From Niveispirillum sp. SYP-B3756 (GTDB taxonomy: Bacteria > Pseudomonadota > Alphaproteobacteria > Azospirillales > Azospirillaceae): DNA of 64,000 nucleotides. Below are positions 26,506 to 34,777 of this stretch, one piece after another. Under the pieces are notes generated by a model that did not search any database, had not been told where the DNA came from, and was given only the letters and a program-made list of their open reading frames with translations. A program made the position numbers and the translations under genes. Position 1 is the first letter of the stretch. Every line of letters starts with the position of its first letter. The stretch lies in the NCBI RefSeq assembly GCF_009495745.1, contig NZ_WIDQ01000002.1, positions 310,001 through 374,000 on the forward strand, given 5' to 3'.

Positions 26506-28896
26506 ATGTTCAGTTTTCGCAAAACCACCCTGCGCGGGGCCGTTGCCCTGATCGCCCTGGCCGGGGCCCTGTCGCCCGCTGCGGGGGCCGATGGGGTGGT
26601 GGCCGGGCCGGTGACGGAATTCGATATTCCCGCCGGCTCTCTGGGAGCGGCCATTGCCCGCCTGGGCCGACAGGCAGGCTTGATGGTGACGGTCGATCCC
26701 GCCCTGGTACGCAACCTGCAAACCGAGGGCTTGCGCGGCCGCTACAGCCCGGCAGACGCCCTGGGCCGGCTGCTGGCCGGCAGCGACCGGCAGGCCAGGG
26801 CGGATGGGGCTGGCGGTTTCATCATTACGGCGCGGGGAAATGTCGCCAGCGCTGCCCCGGAGGGCGATATCGAGATCGTGGTGATCGGCACACCGGAATC
26901 CCGCTATGTCAGCCGCAAACCACAGGCTGGCAGCCGCATTGAAAAGGATATTCTGGATACCCCCCGCTCAGTTGATGCCATCCCGGAACAGGTGCTGCGT
27001 GATCAGCATATCCGCGAATTGAGCGAGATTTACCGTTATTCCGCCAACGTGGTGAATAATGACGGATATGGCGGCACGCGGGAGGATTACATTATCCGGG
27101 GCTTCCGCCGCCGCGATGACGTCTACCGCGACGGGGTTCGGCTGAAGACCAACAGCATCGTCGATCCCAGCACCGTCGCCAGCGTGGAATTTCTGAAAGG
27201 CCCCACCGCCGATATCGGTCAGATGACACCGGGCGGGCTGGTCAATATCATCACCAAGAAGCCGCAGCTTCAGGATTATCGCCGGATCGAGCTGAATACC
27301 GGCAACCAGGGCGAACGGCAGGCCTATGCCGATATCACCGGCGGCTTTGCCGCTGACCGCTTCGCCTATCGCCTGACCGGCAGTTACGAGAACGGCCATA
27401 CGTTCCGCAATGAGTCCAAGACCAAGCGCCGTTTTGCCAATGGCAGCCTGAGCTGGTTCGGGGAAAGCGGTGCCACCGCCAATCTCACCTATGAGCATGG
27501 CAATGACGAGCGGCCATTGGATCGCGGTTTTATCACCCTGCCGGTAAGTGGCAGCAGCACCCTGCGTCAGGTGCCCGCCCTGCCGCGCTCCTCCCGCCTG
27601 GATGCCCCCTTTGCCCGGCGCTCCTCCCGCTATGATCTGGCCTCTGCCGATCTGGCAATACCGGTGACGCCGGATTGGCAGTTGGAAGCTAAACTGCTCT
27701 CCAACACCGAAAATACGGACGAAGTGCATACCGAGGTTCGTTCCATCGCGGCCAATGGCCGGTTGGTGCGGCGGGTGGAAGGCAATGATGATCGTGATCT
27801 GGAAACCCGCTTCGGGCGTTTGCAGATGCGTGGTCAGGGGGATCTGTGGCTGCCTTATAAGCTGGTGTTTGGTGTGGAATATCGTCGCCAGACGGAAAGC
27901 TGGATCAATTATGTCGGTGCCAACCAGAGTTTCGGCACCGCCTTTGATCCACAGTCGGAAATGCTGCGGAATGACGGGGCCAAACCGGTGCAGCGCACCC
28001 GACGGTCGGTGCAGCAGGAAGATTGGGGGCCCTATGCCCAGGCCGATATTCAGCTGGCCGATCCCCTGACGTTAACCCTTGGTGCCCGGCGGGAAGCCTA
28101 TAAGGGGGGCTTTGCCAACCAGGTCATCATTGGCAGCGGCGGCCGGTCGGCCTTCTCCTATCCCACCAGCTACAAATTCACCAAATCCGGTGCCATCACC
28201 TATAAGCCGGAGGAAAGCTGGACGCTTTATGCCAACTATTCCGACACGTTCCAGCCGCAGAATTTCTATGAAAACAGCACCCAGATCTTTCCCGCCCAGG
28301 AAGGCCGCATGTATGAAGCGGGTGCCAAAAAGGCGCTGTTCGGCAACCGGCTGCTGTTGACTGCCGCCTATTTCGACATCAAGCAGAGCAATCTGGTGGA
28401 AGTCTCCAACGGTGTGCCCTTCCTGTCCGGCGGGCAGGTGTCACGCGGGGTGGAACTGGCCGTCATCGGCTCCCCCCTGCGGGGATTGAATGTCCGGGCC
28501 GGCTTTGGCCATGCCGATGCAGAGGTGGTCAGCCGGGATGCGGCGACCAATGGCATGTTGCCGACCAATGTGCCGCGCTATAACGCCAACGCCTATGTCA
28601 GCTATGAAATCAAGGATGAGGACAGCCCCCTGCGCGGCCTGGGCCTGGGGGTCGGGGCCGTCTATGTCTCCAACCGCTATGGTGATATCCAGCACAGCTT
28701 CTCCATCGGTGATTATGTCGTCGCCGATGCCACGGCCTGGTATTTTCTGCCGTTGGGAACGGGCCGCCAGATCCGCCTGACGGGCGGGGTGAAAAACCTG
28801 GGGGATGCGCGTTACTACACCGCATCCGGCGGCACCTATCGCATCGCGGTGGGGGCACCGCGCACCATCTTCGCCGGCCTGGCGGCGGAGTTCTGA
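26506..28896 (+). CDS. TonB-dependent siderophore receptor with STN signalling domain
   Basis: 796 residues. A signal peptide (about 1-30), then an STN domain (FDIPAGSLGAAIARLGRQAG, residues 38-110) that contacts FecR, a plug (DTPRSVDAIPEQVLRDQ near 150) and a 22-strand barrel ending in a C-terminal Phe. This is the FecA/FpvA group of receptors that induce their own genes. ATG 26506 has AAGGA ahead. The ligand cannot be told. Confidence 0.93.
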   Translation: MFSFRKTTLRGAVALIALAGALSPAAGADGVVAGPVTEFDIPAGSLGAAIARLGRQAGLMVTVDPALVRNLQTEGLRGRYSPADALGRLLAGSDRQARADGAGGFIITARGNVASAAPEGDIEIVVIGTPESRYVSRKPQAGSRIEKDILDTPRSVDAIPEQVLRDQHIRELSEIYRYSANVVNNDGYGGTREDYIIRGFRRRDDVYRDGVRLKTNSIVDPSTVASVEFLKGPTADIGQMTPGGLVNIITKKPQLQDYRRIELNTGNQGERQAYADITGGFAADRFAYRLTGSYENGHTFRNESKTKRRFANGSLSWFGESGATANLTYEHGNDERPLDRGFITLPVSGSSTLRQVPALPRSSRLDAPFARRSSRYDLASADLAIPVTPDWQLEAKLLSNTENTDEVHTEVRSIAANGRLVRRVEGNDDRDLETRFGRLQMRGQGDLWLPYKLVFGVEYRRQTESWINYVGANQSFGTAFDPQSEMLRNDGAKPVQRTRRSVQQEDWGPYAQADIQLADPLTLTLGARREAYKGGFANQVIIGSGGRSAFSYPTSYKFTKSGAITYKPEESWTLYANYSDTFQPQNFYENSTQIFPAQEGRMYEAGAKKALFGNRLLLTAAYFDIKQSNLVEVSNGVPFLSGGQVSRGVELAVIGSPLRGLNVRAGFGHADAEVVSRDAATNGMLPTNVPRYNANAYVSYEIKDEDSPLRGLGLGVGAVYVSNRYGDIQHSFSIGDYVVADATAWYFLPLGTGRQIRLTGGVKNLGDARYYTASGGTYRIAVGAPRTIFAGLAAEF

Positions 28897-28899
28897 GCC

Positions 28900-29073
28900 A
28901 TGATGGCGCACGATCCGCAGCGAGCCTGGGCCCTGCTGGCCCTGTTCGAGCTGGCGGCCGGCGGCGCGGCCATCGCGCTGCTGGGCACCGGTCCGGGTAT
29001 CATCATGGCACTGTTCCTGCTGGGCATCGGTGGCACGGTGCTCAGCTGGCTTTATCGCGGGAAGCGACGCTGA
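28900..29073 (+). CDS. Tiny membrane protein in the iron-uptake operon (57 aa)
   Basis: 57 residues from ATG 28900, four bases after the receptor stop. Two hydrophobic segments (WALLALFELAAGGAAIALLG and GIIMALFLLGIGGTVLSWLY) suggest a helical hairpin, ending in a basic tail GKRR. Its stop overlaps the next ATG (TGATG). No family recognised. Its tight coupling supports a real gene. Confidence 0.7.
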   Translation: MMAHDPQRAWALLALFELAAGGAAIALLGTGPGIIMALFLLGIGGTVLSWLYRGKRR

Positions 29074-29267
29074 TGCGTACGCTGCTTGTCACCCTGCTTA
29101 CCCTGGTGGTGGGGTTGCCCGCCTGCCTGGCGCTCGCCGTCCTGCTGTTGCGGGCGGCGGGGCTGCGGGGGGATGCGCTGGGCTTTGCCGTGCTGATCAC
29201 CGGCAATCTGGGCTGGATTTTGCTGCTGTTCGCCGCCCTGTGGCAAACGGTGAAGGAAAAGGACTGA
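29073..29267 (+). CDS. Tiny membrane protein in the iron-uptake operon (64 aa)
   Basis: 64 residues with two membrane helices (about 3-28 and 36-57) and a charged end (KEKD). The ATG shares an A with the preceding stop, and its own stop overlaps the PepSY gene in the same way. Small two-helix proteins next to PepSY proteins occur in other siderophore operons. Role unknown, perhaps assembly of the PepSY membrane protein. Confidence 0.7.
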   Translation: MRTLLVTLLTLVVGLPACLALAVLLLRAAGLRGDALGFAVLITGNLGWILLLFAALWQTVKEKD

Positions 29268-30724
29268 TGACCGCCAAGGAAATCGCCAAGCGGCTGCTGG
29301 CCATGCATGGGGCTGTCAGTCTGGTTTTTCTGTTGTTGATCTCCTGGTCGATCTGGACGGGCATCCTGTCGCTTTATGCCGATCTGGCGCGGCCGTGGCT
29401 GCGGGCCGATGTGGCCGCAGCCTTCGACAGTCCCGCCCTGTCCCCCATGGCGGTGCTGGATTTCACCCTGCAGGGCGGGGATGTGGGGGATAACTGGAAT
29501 CTGCTGGCCCCCACGCCCCTGCGGCCCTTTCATGTCTATGCCGGTCCTGTTCCCGGCAGCGGGGCCCCACAGGTATTGATGGTCAACCCGGCGACCGGAT
29601 TGCGGGCACCCTGGAACAATCTTGCCGCTGACGGGCTGTTCCGTCGCATCCACACCGATCTGCTGCTGCCCAAGCCCTGGGGGCGGCTGGCCATGGGGCT
29701 GACCGGGGCGCTGATCACCATTCTGGCGGGCACCGGCCTGTTCATCCATGGCAAGCAGATCCGCGATGCCTGGCGCTGGCGGCGCAGTTCGGCGCTGCTG
29801 GATCTCAGTGAAAGCCACAAGCGTATTGGCCTCTGGCTGACGCCGTTTCTGCTGCTGATGGCACTGACCGGTGCCATTCTCGGGCTGAAGATTGCAACAG
29901 CCCCCCTTTCGCAAGCGCTGGGCGTGATGGGGGAAAAGCCGGAGAAGCCAGACGCCACCCGGTCGCTCGAACTGGGACGGCTGGATCGCTGCGTTACGGA
30001 CGCGCTGGCGGCCGCACCGGAGACGCGCTTTGCCGGGATCAACCGGAACGGTGACCGTGTGGAGGTTCGACTTTTGCGCCTGCGCAGCCTGCAATGGTGG
30101 GGCGAAGGCGGGGGAAGTGTGCGTGCCCTCTGCGACCTTGCCGGCGGTCCCGTCCGGCTGGTGCAGACGGCCCCGGCTGGCGGCATCTGGGGCGCGCTGG
30201 AAAGCGCGCTCCGCCCCATCCATTATGCCCGCTTCGGCAGCACCGTGGTGCTGGTCGTCTATATCCTGCTCAGCCTGCTGTGCCTGTGGGTAATCGACAG
30301 CGGCATGAAACTGCTGTGGCTGCGCAAGGCGGGAGATGGGGCCAGCAGCCTGTCCTGCCGTCTTTATCGGGCCAATAACCAGCTTTATGCCGTTCTGCCC
30401 CTGCTGTTGCTGGCGGCGAACCTGTTTGCCGGCCAGACGCCCTGGCTCCTGCTGGGGCTTACCGCCCTGGTCGTTGTAACGCTCAATCTGACCCGCTGGG
30501 CAGGGTGGCTGTATCATCCGGTCTTCGCCTGGGGGCTGGCGACGGCCTACTTGCTGTTGATTGCAGGGCGGCATTGGCTGCTGCCATGGACCGGGGGGGC
30601 GGTGATCCCTGTGCTGCTCACCGATCTCAGCCTGCTGGGCATGGCTCTCTGGCTGGTTCGCCCGGTCTGGCTTTCCTCAAGCGTCGGCACCAACAACCAG
30701 GGCATGGGCAATGCCCCTGGGTAA
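29267..30724 (+). CDS. PepSY-associated TM-helix protein, likely siderophore-iron reductase
   Basis: 485 residues. One N-terminal helix (about 14-35: GAVSLVFLLLISWSIWTGI), a periplasmic domain, then helices near 145-165, 185-205, 330-350 and several at the C-terminus. The pattern HGAVSL...WTG and conserved histidines (HTDLLLPKPWGR, HYARFG) are typical of PepSY_TM proteins linked to TonB receptors, several of which reduce ferric siderophores in the inner membrane or periplasm. Last gene of the operon, convergent with the solute-binding protein gene. Confidence 0.85.
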   Translation: MTAKEIAKRLLAMHGAVSLVFLLLISWSIWTGILSLYADLARPWLRADVAAAFDSPALSPMAVLDFTLQGGDVGDNWNLLAPTPLRPFHVYAGPVPGSGAPQVLMVNPATGLRAPWNNLAADGLFRRIHTDLLLPKPWGRLAMGLTGALITILAGTGLFIHGKQIRDAWRWRRSSALLDLSESHKRIGLWLTPFLLLMALTGAILGLKIATAPLSQALGVMGEKPEKPDATRSLELGRLDRCVTDALAAAPETRFAGINRNGDRVEVRLLRLRSLQWWGEGGGSVRALCDLAGGPVRLVQTAPAGGIWGALESALRPIHYARFGSTVVLVVYILLSLLCLWVIDSGMKLLWLRKAGDGASSLSCRLYRANNQLYAVLPLLLLAANLFAGQTPWLLLGLTALVVVTLNLTRWAGWLYHPVFAWGLATAYLLLIAGRHWLLPWTGGAVIPVLLTDLSLLGMALWLVRPVWLSSSVGTNNQGMGNAPG

Positions 30725-30763
30725 TCCGTGCTGAACATTTGGGGGCCAAGTGACGGAATTGCT

Positions 30764-31663
30764 TCACGCGGGTGGGAAAAGGCCGGCGAGATCAAGCCAC
30801 AGCCGGTGGTCACTCAGCGGGGTTCCTGGTGGCAGGTCCGGGTTGTTCAGCCGCAACACCCGTACCCCCAGAAAGCGGTTGGGCCGGAAAACGCCAGCGG
30901 TGGCCGGGTGGTGCTCCATGAAGCGGCGAAGGCCGCCATCCGCGACCAGCCCTTCCAGGCCCGCCTGCAGCCGCTCGGCCAATTTTACATTGTTGCGGGA
31001 GACAAACAGATACATCGGCATGGGATAGGCGATGATCAGCCGGTCATAAACCACCAGATCGTCGCCGCCGAGCGTCGCCACCTCCCCATCAATCTCATTC
31101 ACCGCGCGGGGCAGGTAATCGCATTCGTGCGTGCGCATGGCCGGATAGGCCAGGTCGATCCAGTCATATTCGACCACGCGCAGGCCGCCGGCACGCAGAA
31201 TGTCATTATCCGGCCAATAGGCACCCTGGCAGGCCTTGAATCGTCGCAAATCATCCAGATCGCGGATGGCATCAAAGCGGGCCACATCCTGCTTGCGGAT
31301 CACCAGCGCCCGCTGGCCGGTCAATCCCATATCCAGTGGAATGCGGATGGCCAGAGCCTGGCTTTCGCGCTGCCGGCTGGTGGCGGTCCACAGTACATCC
31401 AACTGGCCATGTTCCAGCATGGCCAGCAGCCGCCCCTGCGGGCTGGAGCCCGGCACATCCACAAGGCGCGCCGGGCCGAAGCGGGCTTGGGTGCGCGCCA
31501 GCACCAGTTCGATCAGGTCACGGTAATAGGAGCGGACATTCTGCCCGGCGGCAGAGCCATTATATTCGATCCGGTATTCCACCGGGGCCTGCGCGCTGGC
31601 TGCCCCCGCCAGCAGCGCTATCAGCCAGACCCCTGCCAGAAGCCGGTTAAAGGCCGCCCGCAT
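30764..31663 (-). CDS. Periplasmic solute-binding protein (SBP family 3-like)
   Basis: 299 residues. Signal peptide about 1-25 (LIALLAGAASAQA), then a two-lobed binding fold (YRIEYNGSAAGQNVRSYYRDLIELVLAR ... MLEHGQLDVLWTA). Start ATG 31663 has GGAGGG about 7 bases ahead. There are no permease or ATPase genes beside it, so it may feed a distant transporter or act as a sensor. The ligand is unknown. Confidence 0.8.
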   Translation of the reverse strand: MRAAFNRLLAGVWLIALLAGAASAQAPVEYRIEYNGSAAGQNVRSYYRDLIELVLARTQARFGPARLVDVPGSSPQGRLLAMLEHGQLDVLWTATSRQRESQALAIRIPLDMGLTGQRALVIRKQDVARFDAIRDLDDLRRFKACQGAYWPDNDILRAGGLRVVEYDWIDLAYPAMRTHECDYLPRAVNEIDGEVATLGGDDLVVYDRLIIAYPMPMYLFVSRNNVKLAERLQAGLEGLVADGGLRRFMEHHPATAGVFRPNRFLGVRVLRLNNPDLPPGTPLSDHRLWLDLAGLFPPA

Positions 31664-31733
31664 CGCGGACCCTCCGCTTTTGCTTGTTTTCATCATCCTA
31701 GCCAATGGGGCGGAAAATTGCAGCCTCCAACAA

Positions 31734-31746
31734 TATCAAATTGATA
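31734..31746. promoter_or_regulatory. 13-base palindrome (possible operator)
   Basis: TATCAA-A-TTGATA is a perfect palindrome about 70 bases before the solute-binding protein start and 140 before dgoK. A second inverted pair, ATTATC-N12-GATAAT, spans 31817-31840. Both lie in the divergent promoter region. Confidence 0.35.
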
Positions 31747-31885
31747 GGGCCTATGCTTTTGTATGGGGTGGCCGCCCGGTGCGCCTTATCGCCACCCCAC
31801 CCTTGGCAGGGGAAAAATTATCATATAAATGAGAGATAATACGACGACCGGGCAAGGGCGGATGCGCTGGGATGGGAATGGCGAG

Positions 31886-32803
31886 ATGACAAGGCTTTAC
31901 ATTGCCGGTGACTGGGGGACCAGCAACCTGCGCCTTTACCTGAATGGCCCCGGTGGTGTGCAGGCGCGGGTGGATGGGCCCGGCATTGCCACAGCGGGCG
32001 GCAAGGCGGGGGAATTGCTGGACGAATTGACCCGTCCCTGGGTGGCCCAGCATGGCAGCCTGCCGGTGCTGCTGGCCGGCATGGTCGGTTCCTCCATCGG
32101 CTGGGTACAGACCCCCTATCTGGATTGCCCGGCGGGGGCGGAGGCGCTGGGATCGGCCTTGCTGGAGGTGCGGCCCGGTGTGCGCATCGTGCCAGGGCTG
32201 GCCTGTGTCAACCCGACCGGTGCCCCCGATGTGATGCGGGGGGAGGAAACCCAGCTGATCGGCCTGCTGGCGCTGCACCCGGAATTGCGCCGTGGCCGCC
32301 ACCTGATCTGCTTGCCCGGCACTCATGCCAAATGGGCCCTGGTGCATGACGGCGTGGTGGAGACCTTTCAGACGGCCCTGTCCGGGGAACTGTTCGCCCT
32401 GCTGAATGGCGGGTCGGTGCTGGTGCCGCCGCCGCACCGCAAGGCCCCCACCGATGCCGCCACCTTCCGCCAGGGGGCGGAACGCGGTGTGGCGTCGGGT
32501 GGGGCCATCCTGCACCGGCTGTTTGAAACCCGCGCCCGCCAGATGCGTGGCCAGTTGGACCCGGCCCTGGCCGGCAGCTTCCTGTCCGGCCTGATCATCG
32601 GCGCCGATGTGGCCCAGGCGATCAGCCTGTTCCCGGCCACCGCCGGGGAGCGCGCCGCCACCGTCGTGCTGGTGGGCGAACCGGCCCTGACGGGGCTTTA
32701 TGCCGAGGCTTTGTCGCTGCTGGCTGTGCCCAGCCGCCGGCTGGATGGTGGGGATTGCGTATTGGCGGGACTGGCCGCCGTGATGGAACGGACCCAATGG
32801 TGA
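31886..32803 (+). CDS. dgoK: 2-dehydro-3-deoxygalactonokinase (DgoK)
   Basis: 305 residues. N-terminal YIAGDWGTSNLRLYL and central LPGTHAKW match the DgoK family, which phosphorylates 2-keto-3-deoxy-galactonate in the DeLey-Doudoroff galactose route. I chose ATG 31886 since the conserved block begins there; upstream in-frame ATGs at 31829 and 31862 exist. Overlaps dgoA by 7 bases, so the two are co-translated. Confidence 0.92.
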   Translation: MTRLYIAGDWGTSNLRLYLNGPGGVQARVDGPGIATAGGKAGELLDELTRPWVAQHGSLPVLLAGMVGSSIGWVQTPYLDCPAGAEALGSALLEVRPGVRIVPGLACVNPTGAPDVMRGEETQLIGLLALHPELRRGRHLICLPGTHAKWALVHDGVVETFQTALSGELFALLNGGSVLVPPPHRKAPTDAATFRQGAERGVASGGAILHRLFETRARQMRGQLDPALAGSFLSGLIIGADVAQAISLFPATAGERAATVVLVGEPALTGLYAEALSLLAVPSRRLDGGDCVLAGLAAVMERTQW

Positions 32804-33447
32804 GGATGATGGAAAAGAAAGCTGCCGACCTGCTGAACAAATATCTGTCCGCCGTGCCGCTGGTAGCCATCCTGCGCGGGGTGACGCCGGACGAGGTGCT
32901 GGACGTTTCCCGCGTGCTGATCGGCCATGGCATCCGGGTGATCGAGGTGCCGCTGAACTCCCCCGACCCGTTTGAAAGCATCCGCCGTCTTGGGGAAGCT
33001 TTGGGCGACCAGTGTCTGCATGGCGCCGGCACGGTGCTGACCCCGGCGGATGTCGACCGGGTGGCCGATGCCAGCGGCCGGCTGATCGTTACCCCCAACA
33101 GTGATGTTTCGGTGATCCGCCGCGCGGTGGAACGGGGGCTGGTGCCTTTCCCCGGCTTCATGACCCCGACGGAGGCTTTCGCCGCCATCGGTGCCGGTGC
33201 CCGCCATATCAAGCTGTTCCCCGCCGCCACGGTGGGGACGGGCCATCTGAAGGCCATCAAGGCTGTGTTGCCGCGTGAGGTCGGTGTCTATGCCGTGGGT
33301 GGCGTGGGTGCGGCGGAGATGGAGTCTTGGCGTCAGGCCGGTGCCGTCGGCTTCGGCATCGGGTCGGAGATTTACCAGCCCGGCCGCGATCTGGCCGAAA
33401 TCGACCGCCGCACCGCCGCCTTGGTGGCGGCTTGCGCGAAAGGGTGA
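32797..33447 (+). CDS. dgoA: 2-dehydro-3-deoxy-6-phosphogalactonate aldolase (DgoA)
   Basis: 216 residues. KDPG/KDPGal aldolase family: VAILRGVTPDE, the catalytic glutamate in VIEVPLNSP and the Schiff-base lysine in HIKLFPAA. It splits KDPGal to pyruvate and glyceraldehyde 3-phosphate. The pairing with dgoK favours galactonate over the gluconate branch. ATG 32797 overlaps the dgoK stop; ATGs at 32806 and 32809 are also possible. Confidence 0.92.
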   Translation: MVRMMEKKAADLLNKYLSAVPLVAILRGVTPDEVLDVSRVLIGHGIRVIEVPLNSPDPFESIRRLGEALGDQCLHGAGTVLTPADVDRVADASGRLIVTPNSDVSVIRRAVERGLVPFPGFMTPTEAFAAIGAGARHIKLFPAATVGTGHLKAIKAVLPREVGVYAVGGVGAAEMESWRQAGAVGFGIGSEIYQPGRDLAEIDRRTAALVAACAKG

Positions 33448-33512
33448 GCGGGGGCTGGTCCTGTTCCGTTTGTTCAGGGCTGAAGATCTGATCAGCTACT
33501 TCTGTTCTCTCT

Positions 33513-33599
33513 ACCGTCACCCCGGCGAAGGCCGGGGTCCAGTTTCATAGAGCAATGCGCCTTTGGCCCCTGGACCCCGGCCGCAGCATGGGTGACGGT
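33513..33599. repeat. Palindromic intergenic repeat, GC type, copy 3
   Basis: Left arm ACCGTCACCCCGGCGAAGG, core close to copies 2 and 4, right arm partly decayed (CCGGCCGCAGCATGGGTGACGGT). Between dgoA and the lactonase gene. Confidence 0.88.
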
Positions 33600-33714
33600 T
33601 AGGGAACTGCGGTGACGATGCGGGACAGGTAGACTTTTCTCAGTCTCATTGCACCACCCGCCCACATCCATCCCGGTGCCGCTCTCAAGCAAATACTGAA
33701 TAAGGGGGGAAACC

Positions 33715-34626
33715 ATGACTATCGAACCGATCGAGATTGTCGCTACCCGTGACGGGCTGGGCGAGGGCGTGCTGTGGGATGACCGTAAGGGTGTGGCCTG
33801 GTGGACCGATATTGTCGGCCGCCGGATGCATCGCTGGACGCCCGGCGGCATTCTGGAAACCTTCGCCACGCCGCAGCGCCTCGGCTCCTTCGGGCTGGTG
33901 GAGGGGATGGATGCGCTGGTCTGCGCCTTTGAGCAGGGGTTCGCCCTGTTCGATCCGCCCAGCGGCCGGCTGCTCTGGATCGACCAGTTGCTGGAAAGCG
34001 GCTGCGGCATCCGCTTCAACGATGGCCGTGTCGGACCCAACGGCCTGTTCTGGGCTGGCACCATGGTGGAGGACGCCGCCAAGGCCGGTGCTGCTAACCT
34101 GGGCAGCCAGTTCACCCTGGCCGGTGATGGCACGGTGACCCGGCATGAAGGCGGCTTCCACATCTCCAACGGCACCTGCTGGAGCCCGGATGGCACCACC
34201 ATGTATTTTGCCGACAGCATTCCCGGCGAAATGTACGCCTATGATGTGGACGCCGCGACGGGGCTGCCGGCCAACCGCCGCCCCTTTGCCCGCACGCCTG
34301 ATGGGGCCTCGCCCGATGGGGCGACGGTGGATGCCGACGGTTATCTCTGGAGTGCGCAATGGGGTGCTTCCCGCATTGTGCGCTTCCGCCCGGATGGGGA
34401 AATTGATCTGATCCTGCCGGTGCCGGCGTCACAGCCCACCTGTGTCGCCTTTGGTGGCAAGGATCTGGACCTGCTGCTGGTGACGACGGCTTCTGTCGAT
34501 CTGTCAGAGGAGGCATTGGTCGCCCAGCCGCAGGCCGGCAATCTGCTGGCCTATCGCACCGGCCATCGCGGCCGGCCGGAACGCCGCTTCACCCCGAAGC
34601 CCGGCTTCCCCAGCCTGCCCGCCTGA
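33715..34626 (+). CDS. SMP-30/gluconolactonase family sugar lactonase
   Basis: 303 residues, family length. A beta-propeller with the metal-site glutamate in GLGEGVLWDD, RFNDGRVGPNGLFWAGTM and SPDGATVDADGYLWSA. It is expected to open galactono- or arabinono-lactone to the acid. Standing after dgoK-dgoA, galactonolactone is the likeliest substrate. The dehydratase (dgoD) and sugar dehydrogenase needed for a full pathway are not in the window. Confidence 0.9.
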   Translation: MTIEPIEIVATRDGLGEGVLWDDRKGVAWWTDIVGRRMHRWTPGGILETFATPQRLGSFGLVEGMDALVCAFEQGFALFDPPSGRLLWIDQLLESGCGIRFNDGRVGPNGLFWAGTMVEDAAKAGAANLGSQFTLAGDGTVTRHEGGFHISNGTCWSPDGTTMYFADSIPGEMYAYDVDAATGLPANRRPFARTPDGASPDGATVDADGYLWSAQWGASRIVRFRPDGEIDLILPVPASQPTCVAFGGKDLDLLLVTTASVDLSEEALVAQPQAGNLLAYRTGHRGRPERRFTPKPGFPSLPA

Positions 34627-34639
34627 TAGGGAATCTGTT

Positions 34640-34680
34640 GGATAGACGGTTTGGCAATTCGCCGGCCAAACCGTCTATCC
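34640..34680 (+). terminator. Perfect 16-bp hairpin after the lactonase gene
   Basis: GGATAGACGGTTTGGC (34640-34655) pairs exactly with GCCAAACCGTCTATCC (34665-34680); loop 9 bases. It begins 13 bases after the stop codon. It probably ends the transcript, though no T-run follows. Its length is unusual for a plain terminator. Confidence 0.6.
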
Positions 34681-34777
34681 GCCGATACTTATCCGTCTTT
34701 CCGTCACTTCGCCGGCTTCCCGCCGGTCGCCCCAGCCCTGACCATGGATGAAAATAATCCAGGAAGGTGAGGGCGTT

